In this document: positions 47,020 to 59,458 of the stretch, in pieces
Layout: each line of letters starts with the position of its first letter
Numbering within the stretch: the stretch's first letter is position 1
Origin: Pegea sp. RAD2-039
Lineage: Eukaryota; Chordata; Thaliacea; Salpida; Salpidae
Direction of reading: 5' to 3'
Length of the DNA: 64,000 bases
Assembly (NCBI GenBank): GCA_034620365.1
Contig: JAQGEQ010000332.1
Coordinates: forward strand, 124,001 to 188,000
The notes under the pieces: generated by a model
Seen by the model: only the letters and a program-made list of their open reading frames with translations
Database searches by the model: none
What the model was told of the DNA's origin: nothing
Translations under genes and position numbers: made by a program

Positions 47020-47960
47020 CTAATTCAACTCTCTGAATTTTGCTGAACACCGACACTTGCGTGGATATCTAAACAACATTGGAAGTTGATCTCCTGTACC
47101 ATCAAAGCAAGTGAAGTCAATCCATTTAGTGGCCCACTTCTCTACCATTTGACACCCTTCACAGGACTTCTTTCGGATTGGCTTCACACTTCGACATCCG
47201 TTGACTTCCAGGAAGAATCGTTTTCTATTTTCTAGCTGTAATTATTTTAAGTCTTAACTTTAGTTCTTGATATAAAATAATTAAAAGTATAAATAAAAGC
47301 TCTTCAGCTAGCTTCTTATAACTTACAACGTCGTTTGGACACGGTTTTGAGATGCATTTAGCAACTTCTTTCTTGGACTTGCAATTAAGACCATTAAAAA
47401 CAATTCGACTGGTAAATCCAACTCCACAGGTCTTTGAACATGGAGTCCAACGTTTGTTTCTTAGTTTTGAAGGACACATGTATCTTTTTGTTTTATACGA
47501 TAGCATTGTACCTCCGGATTCTGTAAAAATTTGAAATAAAAATAATTTTACTTCTCAACAAAGATTTAGTTATTTACGTCTACAAGTTTTGGTTTTAAAA
47601 TCGCAGCTGAGTTTGTCTCCACAAAGCTGTGCTGTATCACAATACTCTCCAAGTCGAGAAGGACAGATCCAGCAGCATTTACATCCATCTTCGATCACCG
47701 AATAATTGCCATGGCACTTGAGCGTGTCCTTTCGGTTTACAGGACAGATGCAGGATGAATCACAAATAGAGGACTCCTAAAAATTTTTATAAAAACGTTA
47801 CTTAAAATAATTCGAGTTATCAACCAGTAACACTCACTTGATATTCAACATGAAATCGACCAGTTTTACCATTGAAAGTCCGAAGTCCGTCTAAGCTACT
47901 GAGTGCAGAAGCTGTATAAGTATTCACAATGAGTAGCAAAATTATAGAAAAACTCTTCAT
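47020..47960 (-). CDS. CCN-family matricellular protein (IGFBP, TSP1 and cystine-knot modules)
   Basis: Four exons, 47960-47838, 47776-47578, 47520-47327 and 47235-47020, join in phases 0, 1 and 0 to give 243 residues. Residues 1-20 form a signal peptide (MKSFSIILLLIVNTYTASA). Residues about 42-107 form an IGFBP-type module: CDSSCICP, then GCKCCWICPSRLGEYC, very close to the GCGCC and LGE.C pattern of CCN proteins. The next exon encodes a thrombospondin type 1 module (RWTPCSKTCGVGFTSR, ending CISKPCPND), and the last a C-terminal cystine-knot module (LEVNGCRSVKP, CEGC, DFTC, KCRC). CCN proteins are secreted regulators of adhesion and growth-factor signalling. The VWC module that usually follows IGFBP is absent; the exon junction runs directly from IGFBP into TSP1. 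An acceptor-like TTATTTCAG lies just upstream of the ATG, so a non-coding first exon is likely. Confidence 0.85.
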
Positions 47961-50959
47961 CGCTTCAAAGTAATTCTGAAATAAGCAAAACAATTATTTA
48001 CATTAGCTCACAGAAATAAAATGTAACTCAACTGAATGCTTTCTTAAGTTGCTGAAATAAAAGCTTTGTAGATCAGTCTGTAAAGAAAGTTTAAAAGTTA
48101 TGAGGCGTGGTTTAAAAGCTATTTGTTTTTATACCGAGAGAATTGGAAAAAAATACGTGTATCAGGTTATCTTTTAGATAGATTTAAAAAGCGATAACAA
48201 GCTGTTTATTCGAACTCGATCAGTCATTCAGTTTAAAAACATCTTAAGTTATGATTTATATAAAATTGTTCATTAAAAAGATGAAAAATAAAAACAAGAT
48301 TTTAATAATTAACAAAAATATGTTTTTACAATTTTCTATTTGAGATAAGTAAAGTATTTTTGCTTTTAATTTTTAATAATTATTGAGCAATTTAATAAGT
48401 TTATCTAAGAATTATGCATCATGTCATCTTTAATATAAAACTTTAACATGTAAATGAACTTTAAATGTGATAAGTACCATAAATCATAAACATAAATAGT
48501 GTTTGTGTACAATGTACAATTCAAAGTCATCTACTTCATTGTAAATTTTCATTTTATCGATAGTATAAACAATTTATCTTCTTTGTAAATATTAATTTTT
48601 ATCTATCTGTTTGGAGAACTTTTTTGATTAAATCATAGGAAGGCTTTATTTTGTTTAATTTATAAATTGATAAAAACTGCAAAAATAACTTTTGAGCATA
48701 AATAAATAACAATATGACGCTACCTAAATCTAGCAATTATGAAGTTTTAAAATTAATATTTAATTTAAGCGTACTAAACTAAGAGATTAATTATTATAGA
48801 AAATAGTTTTTTGTCAAAGTAAAGGGTAATATTTTGATAACTTATTCCAAAAACGAAAATTTAATCACATTTTGTTATTATATGAAATTACAAAAATGTC
48901 AAAAGAAATTTAGTATATATTAAACTATTTTTCGATATAGAACAGTACAATTATAGAAAGATTTTTTCAAATTTATTGTATTAAAATATTTCAAAATATA
49001 ATGTAATTAACTCTATATATTTTTTTCACAATTAAAATAAAATTTGTTTGTAATCTGATAAAGGTTATCAGATTTAATCATTTACAGTAAAAACAGACAT
49101 AGCAAAGAGAAAATACTTACTTTAATATCGGAAGATATATACAATGTCTCATGAAAATTTGAAATATAAATAAATTTGGAGAAAATCAAGATATAAAGTT
49201 AAAAAAATTAAAACTCATATGTAAGAATGTAAATTAAGTTATTTTCATCGATTTATCTGCTAATGGCTTTACAGTTATGACATCATTATCATATCAATTC
49301 AATATTCTTTGAACCATATTACTGAAATTCATTCAACACAAAGAAGTATAACAAGATAAAATCAATATATTTCTGTAAGAATTTTAAAAGAATGTTTAAT
49401 GAGAGTTTAAGTTGAAAAAAAAACAAATTATTTACTTAAAAACAATGGAGTTTTAACAAGAACTGATATAATCAGCAACTTAACATTTGCGAGTAACTTG
49501 ATCATTAAATCAAATTCTTTTGTAGGACTGGAAAAAACATTCAAGCACCATAGCGTTATGTGGTTGCTTGATTTTAAAAGACTAATCGATTATTATAATT
49601 GAAGAAATTTCATATCTAGTTTGTATTAAGAAACTTTTTATGTATAAATTCAAATAATTTTTAAGAGTTTTTCAAGTATTATATATTTTTTATTTCATTA
49701 TAATTTTCTCTTTATAATCACATCAATTTCAGAATAGAGAATATAAGTTAAATATAAAATACGCACAATTATGACAACAATGAATTACACTTAACAGGAC
49801 ATTTATTTTCAATAATCTTTCAATTTCAAAAGAATTCTTTTTAATATTTAACGGACAATTCAACTTTTGATGTCAGATTATAGAGTTTTCAAAACATTTA
49901 GACTTAACTGCTGGTAAAAGTATTACCAAATTAACATACACTGAATAAACTACGATTTAACTCTTGAACTTGCGATGATTCACTGTGTTTTTTATATTTC
50001 CCTGTGAGTTCTGTTGACAATATTGTCTATGAACCTAGTGATACAGTTCTCTTGGTGCAAAATTCAAGGATGCATAGTCACATAAAATAAATTATTTAAG
50101 TAACTTTCATGACAATTTTTATTGGTCAGAATGAACGAAAGACCATAAAAGAATAAAAGACATCTACTGCTTCCGGCTATTAGCATAGTAACTATTAACG
50201 TATACTACAAAGAAGCATGGATCTATCATAGCATAGGTGTTAATTAATTACCAAATATTTAATGCAAAATGCGGTTGACAATCATAGTGTCTTATAAAAC
50301 ACCACTTTATTCGATTTATTAAAAAGAAATTAATTAAAACATTTAATGACAATTTTATAAAGCATATCATATCGAAAATATTCAAACTTTTGACATTTAA
50401 AGTGAAACCTAAACTTTCGTTAAAATCACTGTTTACCAATTTGTAAACAGTGTGTGCTATCGGTTTTTATTTAACAGGTTTTCATCTATTTTTAACATAG
50501 TAATTATAATTAAAAAAATCAAAAATTTATACATTATATAATATCATTTGATATTTTTTATAAAAGAAAATAATCGAATCAGAAATATTATTAAACTTGA
50601 TGAAAGCTGCACACATATTCAAAAAACAAGTTCTTCAAGTTGTAATATGGGGTTCATAGTAAAAAAGACTTATAAAAACTTTTGAAAGATTGTACAGAAA
50701 TCCTTCTTTTCAAACAATTAAGTAAAACACAATCTCCAAAAAAAAGAGTTTATATATTACAGCATGATTATACTTGGAGTATAAACAATAATTTTACATT
50801 TCACTTCGGAACTGTTTCCAGAAACCCTAAAATAACCAAGTAATCCTCTACATAGAAGTTCATCTCAGGTGAATAATACCAAAAAATACTTCATGAAATT
50901 ATAAAACTTTAAATTTTAAATTTATAAAACATTTAAATAAAAGGTTTTAGAAAACACCA
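47961..50959. other. AT-rich region upstream of the CCN gene
   Basis: No gene recognised. It should contain the CCN promoter and first exon, but I see no element strong enough to place them. The 63-codon minus-strand frame at 50248-50439 has no features. Confidence 0.4.
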
Positions 50960-53308
50960 TAGTCCGTGACCATACATACCGACTTTGGACAATGACCATA
51001 GAAAGTTACCTGGGACAGTGAATACAAATAGTGATCTATGACCTTTACCATACAAAGTGATCTGGGACAGTTACTAGGGATGGTGAACTGAGACAGTGAC
51101 TGTAAATAATGACTTGGGACACTGACTTTAGATGGTGAACTACGACTTGAGATAGTGACCTGGGATAGTGATGAGAGATAGTGACCTGGGACAGTGAGTT
51201 ATGATAGTGACTTGGTATAATGACCTGTCACAGTCACTATAGTGGCCTAGGACAATAACCATAGATAATGAAAATAGATAGTGGCCGGGGACAGTGACTA
51301 TAGTCACTTGGGACAGTGACCACAGAAAGTGACCACAGATAGTGACCATAGATAGTGACAATGGATAGCAACAATAGACAGTGACCTGGGACTTTATATG
51401 GTGAACTAGGAAAGTGACTTGGGATAGTGACCTGAGACACTGACTCGGGATAGTGATCTCGGTCAGTGGTTTTAGACAGTGACTATAGATAGTGAAGATA
51501 GATAGTGACCTGGGACAGTGAGTTAGGATAGTGACTTTAAATGGTGACCTAGGACAGTGACTTGGTATAATGACCTGGCACAGTGACTGAAGTGGCCTAG
51601 GACAATAACCATAGATAATGAAAATAGATAGTGGCTGGGGACAGTGACAATAGTCACTTGGGACAGTGACCACAGAAATTGACCACAGATACTGACCATA
51701 GATAGTGACAATAGATAGCAACAATAGACAGTGACCTGGGACAGTGACTTTAGATGGTGAACTACGAAAGTGACTTAGGATAGTGGCCATAGATAGTGAC
51801 CATAGATAGTGACCATGAATAGTGACAATAAATAGTGACCTGGGATAGTGACCTTGAACAGTGAGCTTAAATAGTGACACGGGACACTGACTTGGTATAG
51901 TGACCTGGGACATTGACCATAAATAGTTACTTGGGTCAGTGATTATCGATACTGACCATAGATAGTGACCTGGGATAGTTACTTAGGATAGTTAGCTGGA
52001 ATAGTGAATTTAAATGGTGACCTAGGACAGTTGCTCAGGATAGTGACCTTAGAAAGTAACATAGGATAGTGAACTGGGAAAATGACTATGAATAGTGACC
52101 GGGGATAGTGACTATAAATAGGACCATAGATAGTGACCACAAATAGTGACCATTGATAGTGACAATAGATAGTGATCCTTAACAGTGTCTTGGGAAAGTG
52201 ACCTGGGACAGTGAGTCGGGACAGTGACCACACATAGTGACCTGGGCAGAGGCTCTAGATGGTGACCAAGGATAGTGACCATAGATAGAGACCAGAGATA
52301 ATGACAATGGATAGTGACAATAGCTAGCGACCTGGGATAGTGACTTGGGCCAGTGACCATAGATAGTGACCAGAGATAGTAAAAAGAGATAGCGACTTTC
52401 GACAGTGACTATGGTGACTTAGGACAATAACCAAAGATAATGACAATAGATAGTGACCTGGGACAGTGACTATAGTGACTTACGACAGTGACCACAGAAA
52501 GTGACCATAGATAGTGACAATGGATAGCGACAATAGACAGTGACCTGGGACAGTGACTATAGTGACTTACGACAGTGACCACAGAAAGTGACCATAGATA
52601 GTGACAATGGATAGCGACAATAGACAGTGACCTGAAACAGTGACTTAAGATGGTGAACTAGGAAAGTGACTTGGGATAGTGATCTGGAACAGTGATTAGG
52701 GACATTGACCATAGATAGTGACGATAGATAGTTACCATGGTTATTTACCATGGATAGTGACAATGGCTAGTGACCTGGGAAAGTGACTAGGGAGTGTGAC
52801 CTTAGACAGTGACTATAAATAGTGACCTGGGATAGTGATTTTAGATAGTGACCATAGATAGTGACCATAGATGTGACCATAGATGTGACCATAGATAGTG
52901 ACGATTGATAATAATAATAGATAGTGATTTAAGACAGTGATTATAGATAAAGAGATGGGACATTGACTTTAAATAGTGACTTGGGATAGTGACAATAGAT
53001 AGTGACTTGGGTCAATAACCATAACTAGTGACCTGGGACAGTGACTATATATAGTAACCATAGATGGTGACCTAGGACAGTGACTTCGGATAGTGACCTG
53101 AGACACTGACTTGGGATAGTGATCTGGGTCAGTGATTTGGGACAGTAGCCATAGATAGTGACCATAGATAGTGACCATGGATAATGACAATAGATAGTGA
53201 CCTGGGACAGTACCTATAGATGGTGACCTTGGGCAGTGACCATAGATAGTGACCATATATAGAGATCTGGGACAGTGACTTGGCATAGTGATCTTGGACA
53301 GTGACTAC
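50960..53308. repeat. 13-bp minisatellite array, 2.3 kb
   Basis: About 180 units of 13 bp, based on GACCATAGATAGT, with frequent variants GACCTGGGACAGT, GACAATAGATAGT and GACTTGGGATAGT. The variants occur in recurring runs: calls of ATAGATAGT units are followed by CTGGGACAGT units, and longer blocks of more than 100 bases are nearly duplicated (for example 52441-52545 against 52546-52650). Long minus-strand frames, up to 257 codons at 51140-51913, spell a 13-residue period such as SLSMVTIYGHYLW. I take these as by-products, since several frames are open at once. Confidence 0.95.
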
Positions 53309-53566
53309 AAAAACGTTTCAAAACATTGAACTACTTTGATTGATCTTTTATTAGTTGTTATTTACAGGAAGACAATAGTTTACTTTGTCGTATTTTAACA
53401 TCAGTTTTGCAACAATAAAACGATTACAATGAGAAGTTTGTCTAGTAGAAAAAGTTAATGCTAAACATTCAAAAAATAAATAATATGTTTTGATGTCTGT
53501 ACAAAGATGTATACCTCTTTAAGAATTGAACTAACAACTATACTAAAAAATTAAATTGATACGTCC

Positions 53567-56000
53567 CTAAAAGTCTCCACTTAATCTCTTCTCGAAAAAT
53601 AAATCTTCATGCAATATACACCCACTCCAAGCTATTGAAGTATCTAAAAGATTAATTACTTTAACTGAAATTGATAAGATGTCAAAAAATGCCTTCGATT
53701 CGAAGCACTCGACAAAGGCGGTTGTATGTGAGTTTATGAATACAATCAACTCAAGAAGGCGTGTGTTTATTCTGTTTAAATGATACATTAGCTTATACGA
53801 CAATAAAAGAATGTGAAAGTAACTGATCGAGTCGAACTACATAAAAAAGCTGCTTGTGAATCACTTAAATTGACTCAATAAAGTGTATATTTGGTTTTTC
53901 TAAATGTCTTTCACTTTATCGAACATTAAAATGATTAGTGTTTGATCTAGTCGAACTATATGCCATGGTTGCTTGTCAAATGGTCAATAAATAAATCAAA
54001 CTGAAGAGGAAAATCTATAGGAATTTATAGTATCAGAGTCTTATAGAAGATCAAAGTATTTGATTGAGCCGAATTAATTAACAATGCCACAGGTAGGCCG
54101 TACTTTTAGTATAAATTTTGAAAGTATTCTAGCATTTTTTGCAGTCTTCTGTATAGCTGGTGATTTCATTGTCATGAAAGACTCCAATTAAAGAATGTTG
54201 TTTACCAACTTTAATTCATTTAAATTGATAAAACTACAAAATCACATAAATAGATAATTTTATAAACCTTTTAAAGCTATTTAACAAATTTTTAATATCT
54301 ATGATATTTATGTGAAAGTTATTGGAAAAACTGAAACGATTTGATTGATCTTATAGTATTTTAAAGATTAGTTTGGTATGGTTGATAAAATCAAAATTTC
54401 AAGAAAAAAAATTATTAAAGAGCTTAAAGATTAATTAATAATTTATGCATCTCTTGTATTATAGCACCAGTCTTGCAACTAAAAGACCATAACAATAAGA
54501 ATTTATATTTACTCGAAAAAGTTAATCTTGAACATTTAAAAAACAAACTTTTTATTATAAAAGTTATACAAAAAATTAATTCGCTTCATGGTTAGAAATG
54601 ATAACTCAACTAAAAAAATCAATTCCTACATCTTTAAATGTGTCTCCTCAATCCTTTCTCACAAAATAACGTACTACAAAATTTACCACCACCAATTTTA
54701 ATTGACTAAATAATTAAACATATATCATGCAATAAAATAAATCGACTCTTATCATGAAAAAGCTTGAAGTTATTGAAAAAAAAGAAAACTAGCTTCATTT
54801 TTGATTTGAAAATTAAATATTAGCTCTATTAAGCCACTTTAGAAGAATACTAATAATATATTTCATCTTACTCTACAGTGAAATTAAATATTTTGTTCTG
54901 ATTCCTTTAGGCCCTTCAATAATGAAGCTGAGAGGCTGGGATTTTCAACATCCGTCTTATAAGGAAGTGTGGATTTTCTTTTCTTGTAAAGTCGAAATGC
55001 CAACAAGAACACAATCAGCAGCCCAAAGACTATAACCAGGATAGCTAGTAAAATAATAAACATTATTTCAAACTTAAAGTAAAAAAATATTTGTTACAAG
55101 TTTTTATTGTTTGGAGAAAAGTAAACTTGTATTTTCAGACAACAAATTTGTTGAGCAATTGAACAGCAGTTAACTTTTTTTTATAAAACTAAGTTTAAAC
55201 CAAATTATATTTTCTAATGTATTACTCACGTGCAACAAGTGATAAGTCTCTATATGAAAGAGCTTCTTTACCATTATTATCTGCAAAATTGAATACTATT
55301 AATTAAATTCATGAAAAATTTTATGAAATAAATGGTAAATGAACCCTAGAAAATTGATTGTTAGCTTACCTATCATTGTCACTTGTTGAGGGTTACTGTT
55401 ACAAAATTCTTTGAAGCAACAGTAACTCCTATATCTGGTGGTATTTGGATAAGTGCATTCTATTGGGGTGTCTCCAAAAAGCATACCTTCCTTAGCACAT
55501 CCATGAAATGACCTCTCCTTTTTATCATGTAAAAACAAATGAGTATGAACTAAGATAGTATAATAAAAAAAAAGTTTTTGAAATAAATGCTTTATTTGAT
55601 AAAAATTTTAATCTTACTTTCATGTTTGATGGCTTGTCCCATTCGGAAATGCAACCAATAGAAGTGATGCAAAAATTTGCACCACTTTTATTAGGTAAGC
55701 ATTTGTCTTTAATTCGCTCAGCCAAAGGTCCACCGCACCAACATTTATAAGATTTGCTCATTTTGTTGTAAATTATTATAATTATTACCTGCAAAATAAA
55801 TAAAAAAATAAGTCCTTCAAAATCATATAACTTCATAAAATGTAGTAAATAATTAAGTTAAAAGATGAGTTAAAAATATAAAATGACTCTATTAAAGTTA
55901 AAGTATTTAGAAGAGATAGAATTTATAAATAATCTTCAGAATTTATAGAGGTTTTTAATAAATATCTTTATTTATATAATAAAATAAAACAATCTTAATT
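53567..56000. repeat. Segmental duplication, block C (direct copy of block A)
   Basis: Colinear with 3143-5560; see that entry for landmarks. It starts shortly after the 13-bp array and extends past the first exon of the receptor-like gene. Confidence 0.85.
54884..55836 (-). CDS. Kinase-less TGF-beta type I receptor-like membrane protein, copy C
   Basis: Exons on the minus strand: 55836-55618, 55517-55370, 55280-55230 and 55044-54884, joined in phases 0, 1 and 1, giving 192 residues. The N-terminus MKLYDFEGLIFLFILQVIII is a plausible signal peptide continuous with the ectodomain. Ten cysteines follow in the type I receptor order: KCWC, KC, FC, GC, GC, EC, CC and FC (SYCCFKEFCN). The spacing of GC, EC, CC and FCN is that of BMP/activin type I receptors. 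A spacer (DNNGKEALSYRDLSLVA) leads to one membrane helix (ILVIVFGLLIVFLLAF) and a tail of about 36 residues starting RLYKKRK and ending SEQNI. There is no GS box or kinase, and the tail ends in a genuine stop. By layout it is a pseudoreceptor that could bind TGF-beta ligands or receptors at the cell surface without signalling; this is inferred. Gene copy A is its diverged paralogue 50 kb away. Confidence 0.75.
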
Positions 56001-59000
56001 TTTATACTAACAATAAAACATCAAAAAGCACTTTAATTAAAAAACATTTATTAAAGTTTAGAAACACTTGGAAACATAATTTTAAATATATAAATTTTTT
56101 AAAGAAAAAGACATTTCTTTTACTATTAAAATTAAATTACACAACACAAATTACAAATTAGGTAATCATACACATATAAAAATAGAATCTTTTTTAAATA
56201 TAAATAATATTATTACTAATATAATTACTATGTTTAAAGGTTTGTAAATTAATATCATTACATTAGTGTAAACAGAGTAAAAATGTTTCAAAATTTATAT
56301 TCATAATAACTTTATTTACGTGTAAGCTTATATAAAAAGGATTTTTTTAAATATAAACCGTTACAAATTATAAGAAAATAATAATATTTAAGTTAGATTT
56401 GTTATTTTATAATTTCCACCAATAATTATAAGTTTTTAAAAAGGAATTTCTAAAAATATTTATATTTTATAATATACTTTTGGGAAATACCTCATTTAAT
56501 ACTTAAAATGATGAAGTATTTTGACCAATTATTAACATAACTTATGGCAATAAAAAAGAAATTTTACAACAAAAAACACAAACATCAGTTTGACTGCAGA
56601 AAATAAAAAAAAATATCATTGGCTATTGTTTAACACAATTATTTTAAACAGAAATATTCAAAGATTCAAGGACACTGCATAAACATAAATATATATTATC
56701 AAATATTAATAAACACCACAATGGAGAAAAAATAAACATTGGCAGTTTCACTATCCAATTCCATGAAAATTTTATTAAATCATAATATTTAAGGATATTT
56801 CTGAAAAATCAAACAAAAGTTATAGCAGAATTAGTAACAAAATATTTTCATGGTTACTTGATTAGGCCATAAGAGATAAAAATACTTGAATAACTAATGG
56901 CAGGACATATGGAACACCTATTGTTATTTAACAAGAAATCAAATAATGTCAGGTTATAGTTTTAAATTATTAAAAGGTGGAAACAGTAAATATAAGCTGG
57001 CTTTATATGTATAAATTAAAGCCTTAGGTCAATGGACTCTAATAATGATTTAAGAGTAAATCACTCAGTAGTGAAAAGGCTTGCATCATTGGCAGAAGTT
57101 GATTGATACAAATATTGAAAACAAGAGGACCAATTATGCCTTAAGAACATTCATTATAATATTTTTATATAATTAAATTCAAGTAAAACTTTAATTATAT
57201 TCAAGTAATATTTTAATATAAAAAAATTAAAGTGTATTAGTAATCATTAAATCCTAATTAATAAATCTAGAATATAAAATTATAAAAATAAAACTCTGAA
57301 AATTACCCTGAAATTGAGGAAGCAAAATGACTGCCGGAAACAAGAGACACAATTGAAAGCAATTAGAGCTTGAGTTGGAAAAGTGATGACCGAACAAAAA
57401 ATTTTAATTTTGGTTTAAACCCGAATTCGCAAATCATTAAATTTTTGATTTAAACTGTAAACGATTAAAGTTTATTCGGAAAAATATAAATAGAATTTAA
57501 CCGTTACTATTTAGAAAAAAATTGTGCTAAACAATTAATAGATTTATAATTTGTTCTGCGCGGAGCTTCATTAAACTTAAAAAACAAGTATAACATACAT
57601 TTGTAGTAATATACTTATTATTTTACATAATAATTATTACTAATGGTAAAACATGCTCAAAATAAAAACATAGAGCTTAATAAAGTTGTTAAAAATACAA
57701 TTACAACTTATTTTGGCAATCTGAAATGTTAAACTAGTGTTTTATTCGTGTATTAAAAAGTTGTTAATGCTAATGAAAAACATTGGTGATTTTTTTTACA
57801 TTGAGAATTATGATTCGTTTGATAGCTTCAATTTAAGAGTTGTGGATAAAGGCATTGTGAAAAAATGAGAAATTTTCGAGATAAACGTAGAATAATCAGT
57901 AATTCTATGGTTCGGTAGTTTAATTTCAAATGATAAGTATATTTCAGCATCCTTGTATTGTATGAAAATTCAAGAGATTCTACAAAACTTAAATAACTTC
58001 AAAGTAGCATGCCTTAGCGTGTTTATCTAAAACGAAAATAAATATTTATTAAAATCAAAGTTTCATGAAGCTATCAATGATATAAAAAATTAGTAATTAT
58101 AAAATTCAATAAACTAATAATTTAAAGTTGAAAATACACTAGAACAATATGAGTTGTATTTAAATCTACCTTACTATTACGATTCTTACTGAAGTTTTCT
58201 ATTTCAATATTCTAGATATAGTTTTGAATTTATATCTACTGAGTATTTTGAGTGAGATATGGTTAGCTTTAAAGATAATTTAGAATAATTAAAAACTTAT
58301 TTTACGAAATAGTTATGAAAATAATAAACATTTACTATCGAATAGATGAATTCAAAAATAAAAGCTAAAAGGAGTTTTGAAAACTCTCATACGACGAGTC
58401 ATTTTATAAAACAAATTACAGAGTTATAAATGAAAAAAGTGAAATTAAATTTAATAAGCACAGTTATTAACAATATTTTACAATATTATTATTGCAATAC
58501 TACTGCAATCTGCTGGTTGGTAAAAATACTTAAGTTGTAAAAATAACATTTTCCAGAATTGAAAATATACCTATTTATATAACTAGTTGAAAAATAATCA
58601 AAATCAATCACTCTAAACTGTTATAAATGATTTAAAACAAAAAAGTAAAATAGTTAATCTAGTTTAGCACTTTCTTACAAAACCTCTTAAATAATCAAAC
58701 TTTAACAAGGTTTAAATTAAAGGTTTTAGCATATGGCATAAAGATAAGTCTTCATTCCGTAATACTTTTTCAAACATGTCGCTTTGCAACGTTTGCTCCA
58801 AATTCTGAAAGAAGACTTTGTAGCTTGCCTTAGTAGAGTTTATTTTTGTATTTTTTAGCTATCTTAAGCCTTTGTAGTAAAAACTGGTGAATTTAGGGTT
58901 CTACTAAATTGTTTTCTTTTCAATTACTTATTTTTATGTTTCAAATGGTTTATTTTTTCAAATTTAAAGTTACACTTAAAATATATTATTTCAATGTTTT

Positions 59001-59458
59001 ATGTTGTTTAATTTACTTAAAATGTGCTTGTTTGGTGTTGCATATCAATTAAAATTTAAATTATTTTATATTTAAACTAATTTTTATTGTGAATGTTAAA
59101 CTTAAATTTTTATTGAAACTAAGAATGTCTTGGATAATGATTTATAGTTATAGTATAACTATGAAAACTTGTAAAATGCAAATTTTAGAACAAAACGTTT
59201 TCAATCACTGTTTTAAAAAATTATTGTGCTCATTGAAATTTTTGTTGTAATTCTTTTAGTTTAATTATAAAACAGTTGTAACCTATAGTAATTTCTTATG
59301 TTTATTTTCATTAAACTTGTATATTCAATAATAACAACGTAAGTTTTCAATAAAGCGTTTGTTTAAACCAAATTATTAGGTATGTAATCAGAGTTATATT
59401 CATGTATGAATTTTTATAATTATACAGACCTTAAGATACAGAAAAAGATATATAACAA
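56001..59458. other. AT-rich region without a recognisable gene
   Basis: Very AT-rich throughout with no open frame over 60 codons. The right end should hold the promoter of the 739-residue gene; TATACAG at 59422-59428 looks like an acceptor, so a non-coding exon may lie in this region. Confidence 0.45.

Noticed and set aside
47352-47534. Plus-strand frame of 60 codons
   Set aside because: Antisense of the TSP1 exon of the CCN gene.
51140-53286. Long minus-strand frames with a 13-residue period such as VTIYGHYLWSLS
   Set aside because: They come from the 13-bp array; several frames are open together and no start, signal or splice context is present.
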